Of a stretch of 64,000 bases of DNA, positions 27,591 to 37,277 are shown one piece after another. The stretch is from positions 62,001-126,000 of the forward strand of contig NZ_MDEQ02000017.1 in NCBI RefSeq assembly GCF_001883705.2, written 5' to 3'. The stretch comes from Burkholderia catarinensis. Its GTDB lineage: Bacteria > Pseudomonadota > Gammaproteobacteria > Burkholderiales > Burkholderiaceae. The translations under genes and the position numbers were made by a program. Within the stretch, counting starts at the first letter, position 1; every line of letters starts with the position of its first letter. Under the pieces are notes generated by a model that had not been told where the DNA came from, did not search any database, and saw only the letters and a program-made list of their open reading frames with translations.

Positions 27591-28535
27591 TCAGGCTCCT
27601 TGCACGCCGTTGCGGCGGTTGTCGATCAGGCTGACGAAAATGTCCTCGAGCGAGCTTTGCGTCGTGTGCAGGTCGCGAAAGCCGATGCCGGCCGAGCCGA
27701 GCGCGTTGATCAGCTTCGCGATGCTCGCGTCGTCGCGCTGCGAGTCGTACGTGTAGACGAGCGCGGCGCCGTCGTCTGCGCGTTCGAGCCCGAACGGCGC
27801 GAGCGCGGACGGCATGTCGGCGAGCGGCTGCTCGAGCTGCACGGTCAGCTGCTTCTTGCCGAGCTTGCGCATCAGCTCGCGCTTTTCCTCGACGAGCACG
27901 AGCTCGCCGCCGAGGATGATGCCGATCCGGTCGGCCATTTCCTCGGCTTCCTCGATGTAGTGCGTGGTCAGCAGGATCGTCACGCCGTTTTCGCGCAGCG
28001 AATCGACGAGCTTCCACATGTCGCGGCGCAGCTCGACGTCGACGCCGGCCGTCGGCTCGTCGAGGAACAGGATGCGCGGCTCGTGCGACAGCGCCTTCGC
28101 GATCATCACGCGGCGCTTCATGCCGCCCGACAGCGTCATCAGCTTGTTGTCGCGCTTGTCCCACAGCGACAGCGCCTTCAGCGTCTTCTCGATGTACGCG
28201 GGATCGGGCGCCTTGCCGAACAGGCCGCGGCTGAACGACACGGTGGCCCAGACGGTTTCGAACGCGTCGGTGGTCAGCTCCTGCGGCACGAGGCCGATCA
28301 TGTCGCGGGCCGCGCGGTATTGATCGCGGATGTCGTGGCCGCCGACCGTCACGCGGCCTTCGGTCGGCGTGACGATGCCGCAGATCGAGCCGATCAGCGT
28401 CGTCTTGCCGGCGCCGTTCGGCCCGAGCAGCGCGAAGATCTCGCCGGGGCGGATGTCGAGGGTCACGTGCTTCAGCGCCTGGAAGCCGGACGCGTAAGTC
28501 TTGGAAAGGTCGGAGACGGAAAGGATCGGTTGCAT
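27591..28535 (-). CDS. ABC transporter ATP-binding protein (YadG/NodI type)
   Basis: 314 aa from the ATG at 28535; upstream in-frame codons to 28775 have no domain character. Walker A GPNGAGKT, signature LSGGMKRR, Walker [13 protein letters not shown] and H-loop [11 protein letters not shown] are all intact. A C-terminal ~80-residue domain is typical of ABC-2 exporter ATPases. First gene of a two-gene operon with the permease. Confidence 0.95.
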   Translation of the reverse strand: MQPILSVSDLSKTYASGFQALKHVTLDIRPGEIFALLGPNGAGKTTLIGSICGIVTPTEGRVTVGGHDIRDQYRAARDMIGLVPQELTTDAFETVWATVSFSRGLFGKAPDPAYIEKTLKALSLWDKRDNKLMTLSGGMKRRVMIAKALSHEPRILFLDEPTAGVDVELRRDMWKLVDSLRENGVTILLTTHYIEEAEEMADRIGIILGGELVLVEEKRELMRKLGKKQLTVQLEQPLADMPSALAPFGLERADDGAALVYTYDSQRDDASIAKLINALGSAGIGFRDLHTTQSSLEDIFVSLIDNRRNGVQGA

Positions 28536-28970
28536 GCTCACGGATGGCACGACCGGCCGGCGCGACGGCGTGCGCCGTGCGTGCCCGCGGTCGCTGCCGC
28601 TGCGAAGCGGCCGGGATTCGGGGGCGGCATGGCGAGCGGGCGTCATGTCGAACGGCGTTGGGGTGCGGGATCGCGGGACCGCCATATTAGCAATCGGCAG
28701 ATGGAAATGCATTCTGATGGAAAGGGCGCGCGTTGCCGGTGCCGGATTCGCGTGAATTGACGGTACGTTGCTCAATAAAACGATGCTTTATTTGAGTTAC
28801 CTGAACAATATGAGCCGTTTTCGGCGAATCGGGCTGCGATCGCGTTTCCGCGCGGCAGCGGGGCGGCCGGCCGGCCGACTGTGCCGCCCGAACGCCGTCG
28901 CGCCGTACCGGGACGGCACGCGTCGCGCTCGCGATAATGCGTTCCCTTCATCGTTCACGGAGCGGGGCGA
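28536..28970. other. Divergent intergenic region, no gene
   Basis: 435 bases between the ABC ATPase start and the cupin gene. It contains an imperfect AT-rich inverted repeat around 28770-28796 (CTCAATAAAA...TTTATTTGAG) that could be a regulator site. Open frames through it lack protein character. Confidence 0.4.
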
Positions 28971-29267
28971 ATGTCTTTGATCGATTTCAAATTGGTTGCG
29001 GCCGCACAGGCAGTCGCGTGGAAATCCACGATCGTCGGAGAGGTCGGGCCGGCCCGGATCAAGGTGTTGCGCATGGATGCGCAGCCCTACGAAGCGGAAG
29101 TGCACGACTACAACGAGGGGCTGCTGGTGCTCGACGGCACGCTGATGCTCGAAGTCGAAGCGGAAACGGTCGTGGTCGGGGCCGGGCAGATGTATCTCGC
29201 GCGCGCCGGCACGCGCCACGCGGTGCTGCCCGGCAGCCACGGCACGCTCGCGATCATCGACGTGTAA
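28971..29267 (+). CDS. Cupin-domain protein
   Basis: 98 aa, GGAGCGGGGCGA ribosome site. A single small cupin barrel: EVHDYNEGLLVLDGTLMLEVEAETVVVGAGQMYLARAGTRHAVLPGSHGTLAIIDV, with the glycine pattern of motifs 1 and 2. The metal-binding histidines of motif 1 are only partly present (H and E in EVHDYNEG; the final H in TRHAV). Possible role in small-molecule sensing or binding; unknown. Confidence 0.85.
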   Translation: MSLIDFKLVAAAQAVAWKSTIVGEVGPARIKVLRMDAQPYEAEVHDYNEGLLVLDGTLMLEVEAETVVVGAGQMYLARAGTRHAVLPGSHGTLAIIDV

Positions 29268-29884
29268 GGTTGCGCCGCAGCATGCGTGCGGGCCGCGGAG
29301 GGCCTGCACGCCTGACTGGACGCGGGTTGGCCGTCTTCGTTCAAACGCGTGTTGGACAGCCCGGGTATTTGTCTGAGCAAATAAAATGAAGGGTGTTTGA
29401 AAAACTGTCAAATACCCCATAAGCGTTGGGATCGCGCGGTTCCGTTCGTTTGGAACTCTGCATCCATTTACTTGTTTGCATGGTCCGATCATAGTCTCGA
29501 CCAACGACGCATCACGATAACGAATCAAGCGTACGTATGGAGACCACTTCATGAGACGCGTATCCGCGGGGCCAGCCGGACTGCCGTTTCCCCATTTTTC
29601 GCTGAATGCAGGCGCGACGCATGTCGCCTGCCTGCGTTGTCGCATCGCCGTGTAGCGGCGAACCACTTTCCGTTTCGATTGTTCCGACGGCGCCGTGCCG
29701 CATGACGGCGCCGCGGGAGCGCGCTTGTCTGCCGCCGCGGCGTGTGCCGCATGTGCCTGACCGGCATCGCGGCCGCCATGCGCGCACTGTCATGCGCCGC
29801 GCGTTCGTGCGACGGCGCGATACCAACCGGCGGGCCATGCAGCCCGTCCGGACGAGACTTGTCGTACCTGAAAAGGAGGGGTTG
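29268..29884. other. Long intergenic region upstream of lipoprotein cluster
   Basis: 617 bases with no convincing gene. An imperfect inverted repeat (GGGTGTTTGA, 7-base spacer, TCAAATACCC) lies around 29390-29416, inside an AT-richer patch, and could be an operator or attenuation element for the downstream cluster. Open frames here on both strands are Arg-rich shadows. Confidence 0.4.
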
Positions 29885-31498
29885 ATGCTTTGTATTCCTG
29901 AATGGCGGAAAGCGATCCTGTCGTGCGCGGTATTCGCTTTGCCGTTCGTCGCCGGTTGCGGCGGCGGCGACGATCCGGGGCCGATCAACGTGCCGCAGTG
30001 CTCGGGCAGCGCATGCGGGCCGAGCGGCGCCGAAACGACGCCGCCCGTCGTGACGAAGCTGTGTCCGGACGCGCTCGATTACACGACGACCTATACGGGC
30101 GGCGCGGGCAGCGGCGAGTATGTGAAGGTGAAGTTCGACACGACGAAGCTCACTTACCAGATGCAGTTCCTCGAATCGTCGGTGCCGACCTCGGCGGGGC
30201 AGGTCAACGACACGCGCGCAGGCCTGACGATCAGCGGCGCATTCCATCATCCGGCCAATCTCCCGACCGCCGAGCAGAATCGCTGCGCGTTCGTGCTCGA
30301 CAGCGGCGCGACGAGCGACGGCGCATATTCGGTGACGATCAAGCGTACCGATCCGCCGATGCTGTTCGTCGGCAATGGCGTGGTGGGCGGCGGGATTCCG
30401 GGTGCAACCATCGCGTTCGCCGGGATCGAACCGTTCCCCGGCTTCGTGCTCGGCGTCGTGCCGTCGCGCACGTTCGATTTCTATCCGTTCATCGGCTTTA
30501 CCGAAACCGAAACGGATTTCGCGAAGGTCGCAGGCAACTACAACGAAGTCGGGATCCACCTGTCGCCTGTCGGCGGCAGTGCCCAGAGCAGTACGGGGGC
30601 GGTCGGCTGGGAGCCGGACGTGGTCAACTGGAACCAGACGTTCAATGCGGACGGTTCGTGCACGATAACGCCGAATAGCGACTACTCGTGCCAGACCACC
30701 GGGTCGCCGTGGACATTGCGCAAGAACGCAGACGGATCGGCCGACAACGTGTTCGTGAGCAATGCGGTGGCGAACCAGTTCGGTGCGGTCGCGTATCCGG
30801 TGGCGGGGCAGGCGCCGGGCATCGTGATCGCGACGCCGAGCCAGGCGAAGGGGATCATGATTGTCGGCAAGCTGAACGGTGTGCGGGTGCCGGTCGTGAT
30901 TCGCGTGGGCTACACGCATGTCGATTCGAGCAATGCGCTCGCGTCGGTCGCCGATGCCGAAGTAGGGATCTCGATGCTCTCGTCGACCACCGCCATCGCG
31001 GCAAATTCGTTGAAGGGCGGCTTCATCGGCGCAACGAGCGCGTCCGCCTGCGGCATCGTGGCGCCCAGCACCGCGACGTTCGCGGTCGCGAACTCGGGCC
31101 CGAGTTTCAACAACAACGTGCCGCATCCGGATCTGCCCGGCAGTTTCAACGGTACCTTCTTCCTGGCGCAGGCGGGCAGCTGCAACGACGGCACCGCGGT
31201 ATCGACGATCGCCGCGAACTACACGTCGACGCTGTTCCAGGGCGGCACCGCGGCGTTCATCGATCCTCAGACGTCGTCGGTGACCTCGCAGTTCGCGCTC
31301 GACTACACGCAAGCCACGCCCGGCAAGATCAAGGTCACTGCCACGCAGGATTTCAACGCGCAGGGCGCAAGCGGCAACGTGGCGATCTTCAAGAAGGGCG
31401 ATACGGGCTGGATCGTGACGGCCGGCAACGTCTACGCGATGGTCGTCAACAACAGCCAGGTCAACCCGTTCTTCACGGTCGGCGCGTTCGTCCAGTAA
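29885..31498 (+). CDS. Surface/periplasmic lipoprotein, DUF2957-like (copy 1)
   Basis: 537 aa with a very strong AAAGGAGGGG site before the ATG. Signal peptide with lipobox FVAGC (Cys ~25) followed by GGG, so a lipoprotein. The mature part is Gly/Ser/Thr/Asn-rich beta structure with no catalytic motif. It shares blocks with the next gene: LDYTTTYTGGAGSGEYVKVKFDTTKLTYQM, NGVVGGGIPGATI, FYPFIGFTETETDFAKVAGNYN, KGIMIVGKLN and the C-terminal NPFFTVGAFVQ. From memory these match Burkholderia DUF2957 proteins. First gene of a cluster with an OmpW-type porin. Confidence 0.8.
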   Translation: MLCIPEWRKAILSCAVFALPFVAGCGGGDDPGPINVPQCSGSACGPSGAETTPPVVTKLCPDALDYTTTYTGGAGSGEYVKVKFDTTKLTYQMQFLESSVPTSAGQVNDTRAGLTISGAFHHPANLPTAEQNRCAFVLDSGATSDGAYSVTIKRTDPPMLFVGNGVVGGGIPGATIAFAGIEPFPGFVLGVVPSRTFDFYPFIGFTETETDFAKVAGNYNEVGIHLSPVGGSAQSSTGAVGWEPDVVNWNQTFNADGSCTITPNSDYSCQTTGSPWTLRKNADGSADNVFVSNAVANQFGAVAYPVAGQAPGIVIATPSQAKGIMIVGKLNGVRVPVVIRVGYTHVDSSNALASVADAEVGISMLSSTTAIAANSLKGGFIGATSASACGIVAPSTATFAVANSGPSFNNNVPHPDLPGSFNGTFFLAQAGSCNDGTAVSTIAANYTSTLFQGGTAAFIDPQTSSVTSQFALDYTQATPGKIKVTATQDFNAQGASGNVAIFKKGDTGWIVTAGNVYAMVVNNSQVNPFFTVGAFVQ

Positions 31499-31569
31499 CC
31501 CTGCATCGAGCACGTAACACCGGCGGCGCACGCGTCGCCGCCGGCGAATCGAATTTCAAGAGGATTCCT

Positions 31570-32823
31570 ATGAATTTGAAGCAATGGATGGCCGCGGCGT
31601 CGCTCGCGCCCATGCTGGCCGCATGCGGCGGCGACGGCGACCCGCCGCCCGCGCCGGTGGTCCGGCTGTGCCCGCAGACGATCGACTACAACACGGTGTT
31701 CGTCGGCGGGTCGGGCTCGGGCGAGCTCGTGAAGGTGCAGCTCGACACGACGAAGATGACGTACCGGATGACCTACCTCGCGTCGCCGGTGCCGATCACC
31801 GCAGGCACCGTGCAGCCGACGCGCGACACGGCGCCCGCCAACGTTGTCGACGGCACGCTGGCCGACGAAACGGGGCTGCCGACGGTGAAGCTGAACCAGT
31901 GCACGTTCCGGATGCAGAACGCGAGCCTCGACCCGAGCCGCCCCGCGCGGCTGTTTCTCGGCGAGGGCGTGCTGGGCGGCGCGATTCCCGGCGCGACGAT
32001 CCAGTTCAACGGGGTGATCGGCGTCGGCAAGATCCCGCAGACGACGTTTCCGTACTACCCGTTCATCAGCTTCTCGTCGCTGGAAACCGACCTGACGAAG
32101 ATCGCCGGCACGTACAACCAGCTCGGCTATCACCAGGTGCCGTCGCAGAACTTCCAGCCGGTGGCGCTCGACCAGAAGGTGACGATCAACGCGGACGGCA
32201 GCTACGTCGAGACCGACAACTTCGGCAAGAAGAACGGCGGGCAGCCGCTCGCGTCGAGCGCGACCGTGAACCAGCCGTTCACGCTGCGCCCGGATGCGCC
32301 GGCGTTCCAGTCGCTCGATTACCAGCCGCAGATTCCGCCGACGCTTGCCGCGCTCGATCCGGCGAAGGCAGGCAAGGGGATCCTGATCGTCGGCAAGCTG
32401 CGCAACCAGCTCGTGCCGGTCTTCATCCGCACCGGCGCCGCGAACGCGGATCTCACGCAGGGCCCGCCGAGCGCGGACGACGAATCGGGCATCTCGTTCC
32501 TGAGCCCGCAGACGGCGATCGCGCAGGGCTCGCAGAACGGCGAGTACACCGGCGTCGACAGCGCGTTCAACTACCGCGCGACCGCGCTCGTCGGCGCGCA
32601 GGCCACGCTGCTCGATCCGTTCAATGCGTCGCAGGCCGCGCTCACGCGCGCACTGAACCTCGACTTCACGCAGAAGGTGCCGGGCGTCGTCACGACCGTG
32701 CATGCGGATGCGGCGTCGGGGCCGGCGACCGGCAAGTTCGTGTTCACCGGCGGCGTATTCGGATTCCTGGACATGGCCGATACGAGCAATCCGTACTTCA
32801 CGGTCGGCGCGTTCGTGCAGTGA
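31570..32823 (+). CDS. Surface/periplasmic lipoprotein, DUF2957-like (copy 2)
   Basis: 417 aa with AGAGGA before the ATG. Lipobox LAAC (Cys ~19) followed by GGDGD. Paralogue of the preceding gene, shorter by about 120 residues: IDYNTVFVGGSGSGELVKVQLDTTKMTYRM, GEGVLGGAIPGATI, FPYYPFISFSSLETDLTKIAGTYN, KGILIVGKLR and the same C-terminal NPYFTVGAFVQ. Probable tandem duplication with divergence. 71 bases separate the two copies, so they are likely co-transcribed. Confidence 0.8.
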   Translation: MNLKQWMAAASLAPMLAACGGDGDPPPAPVVRLCPQTIDYNTVFVGGSGSGELVKVQLDTTKMTYRMTYLASPVPITAGTVQPTRDTAPANVVDGTLADETGLPTVKLNQCTFRMQNASLDPSRPARLFLGEGVLGGAIPGATIQFNGVIGVGKIPQTTFPYYPFISFSSLETDLTKIAGTYNQLGYHQVPSQNFQPVALDQKVTINADGSYVETDNFGKKNGGQPLASSATVNQPFTLRPDAPAFQSLDYQPQIPPTLAALDPAKAGKGILIVGKLRNQLVPVFIRTGAANADLTQGPPSADDESGISFLSPQTAIAQGSQNGEYTGVDSAFNYRATALVGAQATLLDPFNASQAALTRALNLDFTQKVPGVVTTVHADAASGPATGKFVFTGGVFGFLDMADTSNPYFTVGAFVQ

Positions 32824-32893
32824 CCGCCTGGATGGAGACACGGCGGCGCCGCGCGCAGGTGCGCGGCGCCCGGACAGAATGAGGGGAGACTTC

Positions 32894-33718
32894 ATGAAGA
32901 AGCTGATTGTCGCGGGTGTCGTCGCAGGCGTGTCGACGCTCGCATCGGCCCAGCAGGCGGGCGACAACGTCGCGACGCTGGGCTGGCTGCACATCATGCC
33001 GCAGGATTCGACCAACGGGTTGACGACGAATCTCGCAAGCATGCCGATCAACGGGCCGCTGCGCCTGCCCGGGTCGTTCACGTCGCCGGGCACGAGCCTG
33101 ACGGTCAACAACGCCGATACGGTCGGCCTCACGCTCACGCATTTCTTCACCGACCACATCGCGGTGACGTCGGTGCTCGGGGTGCCGCCCGAGTTCACGC
33201 TGACCGGGCACGGCGTGATCCGGCCGCCGGGCCCGGCCGGCTCGCTCGGCAATGTCGACATGGACAAGTCGGCGAACCAGCCGGCCGTGAAGAACGCGCG
33301 GCAGTGGAGCCCCACGATCATCCTGCAGTACTACTTCAATGCACCGACGGCGAAGTTCCGCCCGTTCGTCGGGATCGGCGTGGCCTATAGCTGGTTCAGC
33401 AACATCGAACTGAACGGCAACTTCGCGAAGGACATCAACGAGAACCTCGGCAGCGTACTCGCGGCCGGCGCCGGCAAGCCGGGGCCGACGTCGGTGGAGG
33501 GCAAGGCGTCGTCGTCGTTCACGCCGGTCTACAACGTCGGCGCGAGTTACGCGATCGACAAGCACTGGGGGCTGACGGCGACGCTGACGTACATGCCGCT
33601 GAAGACCTACTCGTCGCTCGTGATCAGGGCGGCCGACGGCTCGACGCTCGCGACCACGCGCACGCGGCTGAAGGCCGATCCGCTGATCACGTTCGTCGGG
33701 ATTTCCTACAAGTTCTGA
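32894..33718 (+). CDS. OmpW-family outer-membrane protein
   Basis: 274 aa, GAGGGGAGA site before the ATG. Signal peptide MKKLIVAGVVAGVSTLASA. The mature protein shows the OmpW pattern of eight amphipathic strands: TVGLTLTHFFTDHIAVTSVLGVPPEF, WSPTIILQYYFNAPTAKFRPFVGIGVAYSWF, GASYAIDKHWGLTATLTYMPL and C-terminal ITFVGISYKF ending in Phe. A small hydrophobic-molecule channel is the usual proposal. Its place behind two lipoproteins suggests a shared outer-membrane role. Confidence 0.93.
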   Translation: MKKLIVAGVVAGVSTLASAQQAGDNVATLGWLHIMPQDSTNGLTTNLASMPINGPLRLPGSFTSPGTSLTVNNADTVGLTLTHFFTDHIAVTSVLGVPPEFTLTGHGVIRPPGPAGSLGNVDMDKSANQPAVKNARQWSPTIILQYYFNAPTAKFRPFVGIGVAYSWFSNIELNGNFAKDINENLGSVLAAGAGKPGPTSVEGKASSSFTPVYNVGASYAIDKHWGLTATLTYMPLKTYSSLVIRAADGSTLATTRTRLKADPLITFVGISYKF

Positions 33719-33838
33719 GCTGCCGGCGCGCTTGACGCGCGCCGGCGGCTTCCTGCGACCGGCCGACCGTGCCGTTACGGCCGGGTGGTCGCGTTCCTGG
33801 CGGCGTGCCGCCATTTGTGAAGAGAGGGGGCAGTTCAA

Positions 33839-34342
33839 ATGAGCATTCGCAAAATCGTATCGCTTGTTGCTGCAGTGGCATTCACCGCGGTTTCGGCCGC
33901 GCCTGCTTTCGCAGTGACCGTTTCGCGTGTCGACGGGCAGCCGATGAACCCGAACGGCGAGCCGTTCTCCGTGTCGGGGCTCACGAACCTCAGCAAGGGA
34001 TCGATCAGCGCGTCCTGCAACGCGACGTTCAACGGCACGATCACGTCGACCGGTATCGTCAACATCACGTCGACGCAGTTTACCGGCGGCGCCACGTGCG
34101 GCCTGATCAGCGGCACGGCGAGCAGCACGTCGCCGTGGACGGGCCAGGCCGACAGCACGACGCAGTTGTCGATCAACAACGTGCACGTGAACGTCGCGCT
34201 GCTCGGCCCATGCGGCCCGAGCAAGGTGGTGACGGCATGGAGCGATCCGAACTCGTCGCTGACGTTCAATAACTCCGCCTTGACGCCGAATTGCACGGTG
34301 TCCGGCACGGTCACGACGTCGCCGAAGTTCCACGTGCAGTAA
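33839..34342 (+). CDS. PraB-like secreted protein
   Basis: 167 aa with GAGAGGGGGC before the ATG. Signal peptide MSIRKIVSLVAAVAFTAVSAAPAFA. The mature part (FSVSGLTNLSKGSISASCNATFNGTITSTGIVNITSTQFTGG) is a Thr/Ser/Asn-rich all-beta sequence with four cysteines, as in PraA/PraB 'alkane oxidation activator' proteins of Pseudomonas and Burkholderia. Those are secreted and linked to alkane emulsification or biofilm. It closes the cluster of lipoproteins and porin. The match is by general character and should be treated as moderate. Confidence 0.65.
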   Translation: MSIRKIVSLVAAVAFTAVSAAPAFAVTVSRVDGQPMNPNGEPFSVSGLTNLSKGSISASCNATFNGTITSTGIVNITSTQFTGGATCGLISGTASSTSPWTGQADSTTQLSINNVHVNVALLGPCGPSKVVTAWSDPNSSLTFNNSALTPNCTVSGTVTTSPKFHVQ

Positions 34343-34663
34343 GCGTCGCGGATCGAAGCGGGTACCCGCCGCGCGCGCGGGCCGTGCGGCAAGCGCGGCG
34401 GGTTTCCGCAGCTTCGATGGGTTCGTGCCGTCGCGTGTATCGGTGCGGCGGCCGGATTCATTCGGCAGGGCGGTCGCTTTCCAGGCGGCAGGCCGCCATC
34501 CATCAAGCATTCATGTCGTCGCGCGTATCGGCGCGACGGCGAGCTGGCCGCACGCGTCGCGATCCGATGCGCGTGGCCTTGCGGGGTCGGCGCGGCATAC
34601 CGCGCCATCCGATTCGACTGAAGTACCACTATTCCAACTCACCAGAACCATCCCGGACGGCCC
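34343..34663. other. Intergenic, nothing recognised
   Basis: 321 bases between the PraB-like gene and an unknown gene. No hairpin with T-run, no clear promoter and no coding character were seen. Confidence 0.4.
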
Positions 34664-35782
34664 ATGCTTACCGATCCAGCAAAGTATGGCGATGCCCGCG
34701 GCGCGACGCCTGACCGGCTGCGCACGGCCGCGTGGTTGCGGTACCTGATCGAACATCTCGATGCTGCCGCTCGCGCGGCGGCGGGCGACGTTGGCGACGC
34801 GTCCGTCGTCGCGTCACACACGATACGCATGCCGGCAGGCATGAGCCTGGCTCGCGATGCAGCGGCCGTGCTCTACCGGCTTGTACCGTGGATCGCAATG
34901 GATGGCGGCGGCTGCGCATGCGATCCGACCGACCCGCTCGGCGCGTGCTCGCATGTGCCTTCCGCGCAGCAGCTTGCCGAAGCCGAACGCTGCTGCCCCG
35001 GCTCGCGCGCCGTGTTCGAAGCCGCGCACGGCGTGGTCGATGCGTGCGCATTCGACGATCCCGATGTCGGCTGGGCCGCGCTCGAGCGGATTGCCGGCGG
35101 CGTCGAATGCAACGGCGACGATGCCGGCGAACGCATCGCACATGAAAATGGCGGGCACGGCGAGACGCCGCCTGCGAAGAACCTGAGAGAAAGGCTGACC
35201 GTTATCGCGGCAACGAATGCGGAAACATCGGCCCGGCCCGGCGCCATCATCGACGCGATCGTGCTGCGCGCGTGCGGCCCGCGCGACGACGCATCGCGCA
35301 TCGACGAGATGGCCGCGCTCGCGATGTTCTCGGCCGCGCTCGCCGCCGGTAACGGGATTTCCGTTGCCGCGTACGGCGGTCGGCACAACCTCGTCGCGCG
35401 GGCAATCCGCGCGCATCGCGCCGATCTCGCGTCGGCGGACGGGCTGCTCGCGGCGCTATCCGTGTGCAGGCTCGACCAGCTCGTCGGCGCGGGCAGCTTC
35501 TGGGCTTACTACCTGCTGGCGGGCATCGTGATCGCGGCGCCGGACTCGGTGCGGGAGATCGGTGGCCGCTTTCACGGAGACACATGGCGGACGTGGCTCG
35601 ATGACGTGCTCGCGTGGCCGGCGCTCAGCCGCTTCGGGCCGAAGGAGGATGTCGCGTTCGACCGCCTGCGCGACGCGATGAGCCTGACGTCCCGGTCGAA
35701 CCCGATCGTCCGCGCAAAGCGGATGCGGACGCGGGCCGTGGCGATGACCCGGTTCGGCGAACACGGGGACAAGGCCGGCTGA
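34664..35782 (+). CDS. Hypothetical protein
   Basis: 372 aa; I do not recognise it. Ala-rich and mostly helical, with a Cys cluster (GGGCACDPTDPLGACSHVPSAQQLAEAERCC, residues ~82-112) that might bind metal or form disulfides, and no signal peptide. The C-terminal half has helical segments FWAYYLLAGIVIAAPDSVREIGG and a basic tail. The ribosome site is poor, so the start could be internal. No operon partner: a hairpin follows 70 bases later. Confidence 0.55.
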   Translation: MLTDPAKYGDARGATPDRLRTAAWLRYLIEHLDAAARAAAGDVGDASVVASHTIRMPAGMSLARDAAAVLYRLVPWIAMDGGGCACDPTDPLGACSHVPSAQQLAEAERCCPGSRAVFEAAHGVVDACAFDDPDVGWAALERIAGGVECNGDDAGERIAHENGGHGETPPAKNLRERLTVIAATNAETSARPGAIIDAIVLRACGPRDDASRIDEMAALAMFSAALAAGNGISVAAYGGRHNLVARAIRAHRADLASADGLLAALSVCRLDQLVGAGSFWAYYLLAGIVIAAPDSVREIGGRFHGDTWRTWLDDVLAWPALSRFGPKEDVAFDRLRDAMSLTSRSNPIVRAKRMRTRAVAMTRFGEHGDKAG

Positions 35783-35852
35783 CACACGGCCTTTGCCGAA
35801 ACTGCACGAAACGACCTGCGCGCGAGCACCCCGTTCGCGCTGAAATGACCGA

Positions 35853-35878
35853 GCCCCGCTCGTACGCGCGAGCGGGGC
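35853..35878. terminator. GC-rich hairpin after hypothetical gene
   Basis: A perfect 10-bp stem GCCCCGCTCG / CGAGCGGGGC with loop TACGCG, 70 bases after the stop at 35782. There is no T-run, so it is terminator-like rather than canonical. Confidence 0.4.
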
Positions 35879-36134
35879 GTCATGCCGTCGGCGTTTACGC
35901 TGGCCGCGCGCCATGCCAGCCTGACCGACAGCGCGGTACCGACCGATCCGGGCTGCATCGAGCGGACGCAGTATGATTCCGCAGGCGATGCCGGCGATCG
36001 ATTCGGAATAACCGACCGCCCGGCGCCGCCGAAGATCCGCCAAGCTTGTTGAAAGCCGGACGCGACAGGCCGCCGCGTGAGAGCGCTGCCGCCGAACCCG
36101 CATCCGGATCACCATCATCGAAACGGTCAGTCAG

Positions 36135-37277
36135 ATGTCAAAGCAAAGCAAGAAGATCCTCCTCCTGAGCGTCAGCGCCGGCGCCGGCCATACCCGCGCG
36201 GCCGAAGCGATCCGCGCGTTCGCCGACCACCATCCGGCCGGCGTCGAGGCCACGCACCTGGACGTGATGGATTTCGTATCCACCGGCTTCCGCAAGCTGT
36301 ACACCGATCTCTACATCAAGCTCGTCAGCAGCCAGCCGGCGCTGTGGGGCTACCTGTACCAGAAGACCGACGAGGTCGATCCCGCCGCGCCGTCGCAGAA
36401 AATCCGGCGCGCGATCGAGCGGCTCAATTGCCGGAAGCTGCTCGCGGAGATCGAGCGGCAGCGCCCGGACGCGATCATCTGCACGCACTTCCTGCCGGCC
36501 GAACTGCTGTCGCGCGAGATTCGCAAAGGGCGCGTCGACACACCGGTGTGGGTGCAGGTCACCGATTTCGATCTGCACAGCATGTGGGTCGTGCCGCACA
36601 TGCGCGGGTACTTCGCGGCCAACGACGAGATCGCGTGGCGCATGCACGCGCGCGGCATGGCGCCCGAGACGGTACACGTCAGCGGCATCCCGATCATGCC
36701 GGCGTTCGGCCGGCCGCTCGATCGCGCGGCCTGCGCGGCCGAGTTCGGCCTCGATCCCGCGCGACCGACGTTCCTGATGATGTCCGGCGGCGCGGGCCTC
36801 GGCGGCCTCGACGTGCTGGCGGCTCGGCTGCTGGAGATGGATGCCGATTTCCAGCTGATCGCGCTGGCGGGCAAGAACCAGGCGATGCTGGCGTCGCTGA
36901 AGGCGCTCGCCGCGCAGCATCCCGGCCGGCTGTTTCCGCAGGGTTTCACGCAGCAGGTCGAACGCCTGATGGCCTGCGCCGACCTCGTCATCACGAAGCC
37001 GGGCGGCCTGACGACGTCCGAATGCCTGGCGATGCAGTTGCCGATGATCGTCAATTCGCCGATTCCGGGCCAGGAAGAGCGCAACGCGGATTTCCTGCTC
37101 GAACAGGGCGTGGCGCTCAAGGCGATCGACGACGATGCGCTCGTCTACCGGATCCGCGCATTGCTGCAGACGCCGGAGCGCCTCGCCGACATGCGCCGCC
37201 GCCTGGCCCCGCTCGGGCGGCCGCTGGCCGGGCGCTTCGTGCTCGATCGCGTGCTGGGCCTGGAGCCGGCCGCATGA
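36135..37277 (+). CDS. Diacylglycerol glucosyltransferase / MGDG-synthase-like GT28
   Basis: 380 aa. The N-terminal MGDG-synthase domain starts ILLLSVSAGAGHTRAAEAIRAF, with the GAGH motif of processive diacylglycerol glycosyltransferases. The C-terminal GT28 half contains MMSGGAGLGGLDVLA and the nucleotide-sugar site ITKPGGLTTSECLAMQLPMIV. It probably makes glycosyl-diacylglycerol from UDP-sugar at the inner membrane, as done during phosphate limitation in other proteobacteria. It overlaps the next gene by an ATGA, making a three-gene operon with a membrane protein and a phosphatase. Confidence 0.88.
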   Translation: MSKQSKKILLLSVSAGAGHTRAAEAIRAFADHHPAGVEATHLDVMDFVSTGFRKLYTDLYIKLVSSQPALWGYLYQKTDEVDPAAPSQKIRRAIERLNCRKLLAEIERQRPDAIICTHFLPAELLSREIRKGRVDTPVWVQVTDFDLHSMWVVPHMRGYFAANDEIAWRMHARGMAPETVHVSGIPIMPAFGRPLDRAACAAEFGLDPARPTFLMMSGGAGLGGLDVLAARLLEMDADFQLIALAGKNQAMLASLKALAAQHPGRLFPQGFTQQVERLMACADLVITKPGGLTTSECLAMQLPMIVNSPIPGQEERNADFLLEQGVALKAIDDDALVYRIRALLQTPERLADMRRRLAPLGRPLAGRFVLDRVLGLEPAA

